Part shown: positions 56,915-64,000 of the stretch, piece after piece
How the letters are laid out: every line of letters starts with the position of its first letter
Numbering within the stretch: position 1 is the first letter of the stretch
NCBI GenBank assembly: GCA_963691655.1
Contig: CAVNUY010000018.1
Span: forward strand, 1 to 64,000
DNA length: 64,000 nt
Direction of reading: 5' to 3'
Source: Toxonevra muliebris
Taxonomy: Eukaryota > Arthropoda > Insecta > Diptera > Pallopteridae
Translations under genes and position numbers: made by a program
Notes under the pieces: generated by a model
The model's database searches: none
Seen by the model: the letters and a program-made list of their open reading frames with translations, nothing else
Told to the model about the DNA's origin: nothing

Positions 56915-57529
56915 AATATAGGTGGACCGGTTGCCAACCGTTGCGTTCGCTTCATCGGTATGGCACCTCATAAATGGTTTCTAGCTTTTTACTTTCCAGT
57001 TTGGAAAAGAGCGAATTGCGACCTTTTTGCAATCTATAATCTTTGTATATACCGTCATAGGACGCAGTTGTGTTTCGTTCCCTTGAATAAGTAGACAAAG
57101 AGGATAGATTGTAAAGAGGTTGCAATTCGCTCTTTAGAATTTTGGAACAAAAAAACGTAGAAACCAGCAACGAGGTGCAATACCGATGGTGTGAAAGCGA
57201 CGGTTGTTAACACATCCAGCGGACAAAATGTTTGAATAGATGAGTTGGAGGTGTTTGTTAAAACAAATATTTTGCATTTTTTTGCAAATAACATTCAACA
57301 TTTAGTTTTTTATATATTCTTTATATACAAATATGTAAGCGTTTTTTTTTTCATGTATTTTATATAAGTACTTTTGAATCTTTTTCTACTGATTTCATGA
57401 AATCAAAATGTACGTAAATAAATATATTTAATAAATATATGTAAATAAATATATTTAAGCAAAATGTTGAAATATTTTAGTTGAATATATTTAGACAAAA
57501 TGTTGGAGCTTTTCATATTTTATATTTCA
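56915..57529. repeat. Head-to-head pair of family X copies
   Basis: 56915-57050 is an inverted copy of the 55672 copy ('ccaaccgttgcgttcgcttc', 'gagcgaattgcgacc'). 57091-57529 is a direct copy ('agaggatagattgtaaagag', 'acacatccagcggacaaa', 'tctactgatttcatgaaatc'). About 40 bp separate them, so the pair forms a long imperfect palindrome. Confidence 0.65.
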
Positions 57530-58871
57530 CTTCGTTGTCCGGACCTGGCAAAGTAGGGGTAATGTAAAAATTACAACAACTAAAACTTTTGCAAGAGATA
57601 TATCTATATGAGCGTGCCAGTCTCCGATCAAAATCGAATCATTACACTAATCACATCATTTACATGAGTAGTTCCACTTCCACGTGTTTAATGGTGTCAA
57701 CATTCTTCTCAGTTATTGCTATCAACATCCCATCTTAACATACAAACCTTCACCATCTTTCTTACTAAGGCTCTCTAATAACTATCAACATACATCCTAT
57801 ACAAATAAATTTGTATTGCTTGTCTTACTATGGTTCCCCTTATCGCTGCCTTAATTTGCTAAAGCCTTAACACGCATTTTTCAAATTTTACAGGAGAATT
57901 TCGAGAATTTGTAATTTAAGCAAAAAGGAAAGATTGCAAGTTTTCAGTGTAGGTTTCTAAAATTTTCGGAACAGGGAACATTTTTTATCATAATCCATCG
58001 AAAACTCTATACAGAAAAATGGATGTTAGGGCCTTAGCAAAATAAGGCAGAGATATATGTATACATACCTTTTGAAGCATTTCCTTTGTATACCAAATAA
58101 CTTCCACATTCTGCTCAACAACTACTACTAACCATCACACACAAACTGCCAGTGTGTTCTTTGCAATGGTTTCTCAGGTATACAGTTTCAAACATTTTCT
58201 TTGCATTCGAAGTATCACGCATATTTTATTTATTCCATTCATTTTTTTTTCTACCCTTTTCCATTGGCAATCAAAGCTCTCTAACCACAAATAATTTAGG
58301 AAATATACCTTATAAAACCCAGGTGGAACAGTCACTAACCCAAGTCTACCCATACTTTACCCACCAAATTCTATTGGCAAATCATATTATCATTCCAAAT
58401 CTTAGTACTGCACTACAGATAGTTTCTAAGTTATACAATAATAAAAATTCAGGCTATATGGAAAGTTCCTCGCCGTCTTTTTCAATCCTAACCACATTTT
58501 TTTTTTTTTGTGGCGTGGTTTTGTCAACCAACGTGGGTTCTGGTTCTGGAAATATATATAGAAGCATTAGAGTTGAACGGAAAAAGCCACTCCATATTTT
58601 TTCATGGAATGCCAAAATAACGTTTTTTAGAGACGTGGCACAAATGAATACTGAATATTCCATAGCTAAAACTCAGATTATATAGGAGATGTAATGCCCC
58701 CTTTTTTCAATTTCACAGACCTTTTTCCTGTGGCATTATATTGCCAATTAATATCCTTATACTAAATTTCTGGTTGTGGAGATATACCCGAAAATTATCT
58801 GAGTTATTGATGGGCATATGTCCATGAATAATAGTAAGAAAAAAAAATAATTATTTGTATAAAAAAGAATC

Positions 58872-58975
58872 ACTTGGTCCACCTGTAGTTGAATTCGAAC
58901 TCGCGACACCAAAAACATTCCTTTACACAACCAAAACTTTACACTTCTTTTTAACTCACTCACCCAAACACATTT
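58872..58975 (-). repeat. tRNA-like SINE-like unit 1
   Basis: Read on the minus strand: an A-box-like TGGGTGAGTGAG and a B-box-like GAGTTCGAATTC (58891-58902). The downstream body is short and shares 'ttagtaatatgta' (plus strand) with units 2 and 3. Confidence 0.5.
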
Positions 58976-59084
58976 ATAAAATAACGCGATCACATTAGTA
59001 ATATGTATTTGATAATGTATTATATCTGTTTGCATGTTTTATATTTATCTTTGTCCAAAAAAAAAAAAAAAATAAAAGATTTGG

Positions 59085-59590
59085 TCCGCTTCAAGTGAGA
59101 TTTGAACCCACTATTCAAAAAACTATTTCCAGCATCCACTACTTTACTCTACCTCCTAACCAACTCATCTACACAAAACTATAAAGTGCCGGGATCAAAT
59201 TTGTAATATGTAGTTATAGTACATTGATGCAAATGAAAAAGAATTTAAAACAGAAAGCTCTCACGCATTCTTTTTGCCTTTGTGTTTGTGTAGTGGAAAT
59301 CGCAGGGAGCGAAATAAAAAAAAACTTTGGGTTTGATTCTAGGAAAAAAAATATATTTACAATAACAAATGTAAGGGCAACGAATTTTTAATATAAAAAT
59401 GCATTATACAGGTAAACTATTAACTTTAGATATGTGCCAAAACTGACTTTATTTTAGCAAACGATAAGATCTATAATCTTACCATACATAATTTTAATAT
59501 ACCTCTTTCAGTTTAAGCATTGCGAAATATAGAAACCTATTAGGACTAAACATTTAACAGCGCTCTATTTTATATATATAGAAGATATAC
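59085..59590 (-). repeat. tRNA-like unit 2 with body
   Basis: Minus-strand tRNA-like head with B-box-like GGGTTCAAATC at about 59099-59109 and an A-box region GATGAGTTGGTTAGGAGG near 59158-59175. The body (59340-59590) closely matches 60056-60455, except for about 150 bp that this unit lacks. Confidence 0.55.
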
Positions 59591-59794
59591 ATATATAAAT
59601 ATTTGTAAATAAACCATTTTTCCATGACCAAATTGATAGCATACTATATTTTTATATTTATGTGATGAAAGTATAGTATTTCATATTGTATATATTGTCT
59701 TTGTAGGTATTTTTGTTGTATATTTATTTTTTTTACATCGATGAAAAACAAAAAAGAAAAAAAGGAAAAAAAAGAAAAAGAATATGAGAAAAAA

Positions 59795-60455
59795 ACAAAT
59801 GATTTGCTATTAGTAGTGGGATTCGAACTCGATACATCCTCTCTAATTCCCTTTACTTTCTTTACCCTTCACTTTAACACTCTCATCCACACACCACCAT
59901 GTAAATTCATGATTAAATTAGTAATATATAGTTGCATTCATTCAAATGAAGAATCATATAAAACAAAAGCTCGCATTCTATTGTTTTGTGTTTGTGAGGG
60001 AGCGAGATAGAGGAGTAATGAAAAGAAATAAAATCAAAATCATTGTTATTAGTTCTAGGAAAAACATAAATATTTACAATAACAAATGTAAGGGGAACAA
60101 ATTTTTAATATAAAAATGCATTTTACAGGTAAACTATTAACTTTAGATGTATTCCACCACTGACTTTATTTTAGCAAACGATATAATCTTTCTATACATA
60201 ATTTGAATGTACCTCTTATAGTTTAAGCAGCATTTTACATTAAGTAGCTAAATTTTTTTAAAAAATTGACTTTGGTTCAAATATCGATCTATATTAAAGA
60301 AACTATTTGAAATTAACTTAAAATAAATATCAACTTAACTTGACAAATGTCCAAAGCAATTACATACGAAATTTCATGACAATCCGTTGCGAAATATAGA
60401 AACCTATTAGGACTAAACATTTAACAGCCTCTATTTTATATATATAGAAGATAAG
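59795..60455 (-). repeat. tRNA-like unit 3 with body
   Basis: Minus-strand B-box-like GAGTTCGAATCCC (59818-59830) and A-box-like GGATGAGAGTGTT near 59885-59897. The body matches unit 2 ('aataacaaatgtaaggg', 'tacaggtaaactattaac', 'cctattaggactaaac') with about 160 extra bases (60228-60387). Confidence 0.55.
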
Positions 60456-61020
60456 CTTTAATAAATTATCCTCCTTGTACATTTTTACATTCATAACAAC
60501 AAATCTTATTCTTACTATGTATTTGACAAATGCCTTTATTTCATTCCTGTTACAAAATGTAGAATCACAACGAGGTGCAATGTAAAAACTAATGAAAATG
60601 TTAAATTTCTTTCTTATTTCCAACGTTTTGTTTGTTAACATTAGTATTGAATACGCAAGAATGGTTATGTAGTTTTTCAAGAATAATTTTAAAATACTTA
60701 ATTCCTAAAATAACAATACATTTCCATTTAGTAATTAAAGAAAAGATAAACAACCGCATATCTTCTTCTTTTTTCTTGTTTTGTTTACATATTTCATTTC
60801 AGTTCTGTTACAACAAATAAAAATAAAAAAATAATGATTGAAAATATTAAATTTGAAATTCTGTAATGGTTTATTTTCGTCAAATATCGGGAAAACAACA
60901 AAAACACGCATCTCTTCTTCTTAGTCTTTGCTTTGGTTTTCTGTTACAATCAGATTTCAACATGAGATGCAGTGATAATTCTCTTATACATGTTAAATTA
61001 CATATATCGCTGCTACGATA
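60456..61020 (+). repeat. Family X, second half of the split copy
   Basis: Continues the copy interrupted at 57529: 'cttgtacatttttacattcataac', 'gaatcacaacgaggtgcaatg', then motifs shared with 56050-56640. Confidence 0.6.
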
Positions 61021-61023
61021 ACA

Positions 61024-62993
61024 TGTACACTAGATGGCTTATTTTGCTAAAGTATTTCAGATCTTAATTGTGACAGCAGAATATGAAAATAGGGTGTTAA
61101 AAACCAATTAAAATTAAAAAAAAAAATTTGAATTTGTGAAAACTGGATGCGCTACTCCAAAAATCGTGATTTTTAAGGATGTTTTACAATAGGTTTGGGA
61201 TTTTGTATGGAAAAAGCATTTAACTTGCATATAACAGATTTTCAGATATCCATGTCTATGTAAAAAATGCCGCTAAGGCGAATGGCGTACCCAGTTTTTT
61301 GATACCACTGAACCCAAAGTCACTATTTAGCACTTTTTTTTTTACAAATTTTTAAATTCACCCGTTAGGATTTTGAATATAGCGGTAATTTTGTTAAAAC
61401 TAAAGTAAGTAGGATTGTAGGTAATTCAATTTAGTTTATTTAAAGTACAAATAGAGTTATATTTGAACTAGTAAATTAACTTTTAGTGAACCCATGTCGA
61501 GTACAATCAAGTTCACTTTTGACAAATGTCGTCCAAAAATTGCACGAAAAAACAAGGCAGGAGTTGAAAAAATTGTCTTATCGTGGAAATTTGTACTCTT
61601 TATTTTCGTCTGTTGATTGCAGTATCATATGCACAGGCTTCCCACGTACAACACGGCAGTCGTAGAGCACGATTTCGCTCCAACACGATTTGTTGATAGC
61701 AGAAATCCCCATATAACACGATGACAATATAGCACGATTTCCTTCCAATACGATTTGCAAATAGCTGAATCCCTGGTATAACATGATTAGTGAAAATAAT
61801 TTGGAAATCCAAATTTGTTAATAATAAGCTATTTAACTACAACTCTAATTTTTGCTAAATTTATCAAATCCCAGTTCACTCTGTGTTCTAGTTTCATTGT
61901 TATTTTTGCTGGTTAAGTTCAAATTTTTTCTTTAAATCTTCCAACAAATTATCTGTTAAGTGCTTATTATTAAAATTTTTTTATATAAAATCTCTGTTTT
62001 TTTACTTTTTACAATCAAAATTAAAAACTTTAATTTCTTAATAAAAGAGAGAAAATGTATCAAACCGTACAAAAAGTTAAAATATATATAAAGCAAATGA
62101 ATGCCCCTGCATGTGACAGCTCGAACGACACTAATCCAAAAAAGTTGTTTTTTAAATTCTTGGAACATAACCCTATTTTTGTACTACTTGTACTACATAA
62201 CCCTATTTTTGTACGATTTCGTATATAATACGGCAGATTTCTAAATTCTTGGAGCCTAACTCCGCTTTTTATACTGGTTCCTTGTTCCGTATAACATGAA
62301 TTCGCAAAACACGATGCTTTTTTGGAACCTAACAAACGTGTTATACGGGGACACCTGTATTACATATTGATATAAATCCACAATTTTGACGCAAGCGATT
62401 AAGAATAGAGAACATTTTAAAAGTTAGTAGTTACTTCTTAATTGGTAAGTTTCATTAATTTAATGCAATTTTTTCAACGTCTGCTTTGTTTTTTGCAATT
62501 TTTGGGTGAAATTTGTCAAAGATGAACTTGATTGTACTCAACATAATAAACTAAATTAAATTACCTACAATTCTATGTACTTTAATTATAAAAAAATTAC
62601 CGCTATATTCAAAATCCTAACGGGTGAATTTAAAAATTTGTAAAAAAAAAAGTGCTAAATGGTCACTTTAGGCGCTAGGGGTGGCTTTGGGTTCAGTTTT
62701 TTAAAAAAAAACTGGGTACGACATTCGCTTTAGCGGCATTTTTGACATAGATAGAGATATCTAAAAATCTTTTATATGCAAGTTAAATGCTTTTTCCATA
62801 CAAAATCCCAAACCTATTGTAAAACATCTTTAAAAATCACGGTTTTCGGAGTAGCGCATCCAGTTTTCACAAATTAAAATTTTTTTTTTATCTTAATTAG
62901 TTTTTAGCACCCTATTTTCATATTCTGCTGTCACAATTAAGATCTGAAATACTTTAGCAAAATGTATGGAGCAAATAAGTCATCTAATGTACA
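61024..62993. mobile_element. 2-kb inverted repeat with about 540-bp arms
   Basis: Left arm 61024-61576, right arm 62465-62993. Paired landmarks are 'gtacactagatggcttat'/'ataagtcatctaatgtac', 'ctgctgtcacaatt', 'aatcctaacgggtgaattt' and 'gttgaaaaaattg' with complements. Arms are diverged by scattered substitutions. The 890-bp loop contains a pogo-like MITE. Family X sequence flanks both sides in opposite orientation, so the inverted symmetry extends outward. Confidence 0.8.
61634..62357. mobile_element. pogo/Tigger-like MITE
   Basis: Left end CAGGCTTCCCACGTACAAC, right end (complement) CAGGTGTCCCCGTATAAC. CAGG...CCCC..TA-AC ends recall pogo/Tigger TIRs. TA follows the right end; the left neighbour is CA, perhaps a mutated TA. 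Next to the left end is a 65-bp motif in about two tandem copies ('agcacgatttc...aacacgattt'). No transposase frame. Confidence 0.5.
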
Positions 62994-63000
62994 CAAACAA

Positions 63001-63470
63001 TTAAGTAAGACAAAGATTTGTTGGTATGAATGCAAAAAAATGTACAAGGAAGATAATTTATTTATAAGTTTATGAAATATAAAATATGAAAAGTTCCAAC
63101 ATTTTTCTAAGTATATTCACCTAAAATATTTCAACATTTTACCTAAATATACTTATTTACAGGTATTTATGTAAAATGTTGAACAACAATTCATGAAATC
63201 AGTAGAAAAAGATTCAAAACTACTTATATGAAATATGCAAAACCGCAACCAAGCGTTTACATATTTGTATATAAAGAATATATATTTCCTGTAAATGTTG
63301 AATATTATTTGCCAACAGAAATGTTAAATATTTGTTTTATCAAACACGTCAAACTCATCCACTCATACATTTTTGTCCGCTGGATGTGTCGACAACCGTC
63401 GCTGTCACACCATCGGTATTGCACCTCGTTGCTCGTTTCCACGTTTTTTTGTTTCGATTCCTTAGAGGAT
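63001..63470 (-). repeat. Family X, inverted copy
   Basis: Runs through the family landmarks in reverse, from 'aacaaatctt' equivalents at 63010 to 'accatcggtattgcacctcg' at 63410. It forms the outer right limb of the palindrome around 61024-62993. Confidence 0.65.
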
Positions 63471-63700
63471 CTTTAACGGAACATAGTAGGTTGAACTATA
63501 ACTTATGTGGGTTTTGCAGAAAAGATAGGGAATCTGCGAAGCACATCTTAGATCAAAGTCCTTATGCATACTCGAAGAGAGCATCTTGACATCCAGCAAA
63601 TACAAGACGGCAATCTCGAGTACAGAATCAATACCAAAATTTCTATATGAAGAGGTTGGATTTATTGAAGTACTGTGAGTTCATGAAGTTTATTTGGAGC
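63471..63700 (+). pseudogene. Decayed LINE C-terminus
   Basis: A frame at 63332-63589 ends with a C-x2-C-x8-H zinc-knuckle remnant (CGFCRKDRESAKHIL) where the final Cys of the family pattern is lost, then stops. Later bases in other frames continue the family's tail pattern (FLYEEVGFIE). It fits the C-terminal region of I/LOA/R1-type LINE ORF2. Confidence 0.5.
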
Positions 63701-64000
63701 AACACTCCATCTGGAAAAATGTCAAATTTTTGTCTTGTTTAGAGTAGACCGAGGATAAATTAGACTGGTAAACTATTATAGATACAAATAATGTACATAT
63801 TAAAATATTGTTTACTTTTCTCTCTACAAAAAGTAAAAATGGTTAAAAAAAACGGTAAAATGTGAAAACTTTGTGAATGCAGTTGGGATAGCGTGCTATA
63901 TATAATTGTTATCACTTAACAGAACTTTCTAGAAAAAAATAAAATAAGTTTATTAATTAACAGGAATTTAAAAAACAGAAAAGCGCCTCGTTTTTTACAC
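63701..64000. other. Non-coding DNA, nothing recognised
   Basis: AT-rich end of the window without a supported feature. Confidence 0.4.

Larger units (their letters stand above)
57530..60455. mobile_element. 2.9-kb insertion that splits a family X copy
   Basis: Family X reads 'tttcatattttatattt' then 'taat...aaattactcttcttgtac' in copy 1. Here the first half stops at 57529 and the second resumes at 60456 ('ttaataaattatcctccttgtac'). The inserted DNA starts 'cacttcgttgtccggacc' and ends 'tatatatagaagataagc'. The junction is T|T without an obvious duplication. It holds three direct, diverged tRNA-like units and no transposase. A Helentron-like origin is possible but not shown. A 177-codon frame at 58152-58685 matches nothing known. 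Confidence 0.5.

Noticed and set aside
58152..58685. 177-codon plus-strand frame
   Set aside because: No known domain, long Phe/Ile runs from AT-rich DNA, and it lies inside the repetitive 2.9-kb insertion.
1..64000. CRISPR array, rRNA genes or bacterial operons
   Set aside because: No spaced direct repeats, no rRNA landmarks, and the splice sites, LINEs and LTR element show eukaryotic DNA.

Overview
This window is eukaryotic, AT-rich and almost entirely transposon-derived. It looks like intronic DNA of a fly (Diptera, probably Brachycera) with a large genome. The only host coding sequence I can recognise is one 139-bp exon on the minus strand (52710-52848), flanked by consensus splice sites. 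It encodes the C-terminal regulatory region of a plasma-membrane Ca2+-ATPase (PMCA). No neighbouring PMCA exon was found, so most or all of the rest is probably PMCA intron filled by mobile elements. Everything else recognisable is retrotransposon, DNA-transposon relic, MITE, SINE-like or satellite DNA.

Layout. 1-6.4 kb: old repeats, including a foldback element at 3.1-3.6 kb and two MITEs at 5430 and 6278. 6.45-10.7 kb: a CR1/Jockey-group LINE on the minus strand, with an intact-looking ORF2 and a frameshifted ORF1 carrying a PHD-like finger. 11.2-12.2 kb: a foldback element. 13.46-22.06 kb: a nearly perfect (AGTAT)n array of about 3 kb, interrupted by a full-length R1-clade LINE (14883-20505) with two intact ORFs and a poly(A) tail. 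22.06-33.67 kb: three direct, apparently identical copies of a 2-kb unit separated by further AGTAT arrays. The middle copy lacks its first 744 bp. The third is interrupted by a 5.35-kb Ty3/gypsy-type LTR retrotransposon with apparently identical LTRs, an intact 1376-codon Gag-Pol and a 4-bp target duplication. 33.7-52.7 kb: decayed LINE pieces, long-inverted-repeat elements, a hAT-type MITE with a perfect 8-bp duplication (48772-49347) and a Tc1-like relic (49759-50135). 52.7-64 kb: the PMCA exon, a tRNA-derived SINE-like sequence, a hammerhead-like motif, and a nest of related repeats (called family X here) in which copies are inverted, split by a 2.9-kb insertion, or flank a 2-kb inverted repeat holding a pogo-like MITE.

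Inferred order of events: old MITEs and family X first; growth of the AGTAT array; insertion of the R1-clade element into it and tandem duplication of array plus 2-kb unit (relative order of these two unresolved); then the LTR element, which hit only the third copy while copies A and B keep the empty site. The most notable observations are the R1-clade LINE inside a pentanucleotide array, the LTR element whose Gag-Pol starts inside its own LTR and which carries tRNA-Leu-like sequences at both internal borders, and the lone PMCA exon. Near-perfect arrays and identical duplications are also where assemblies go wrong, so copy numbers are provisional.
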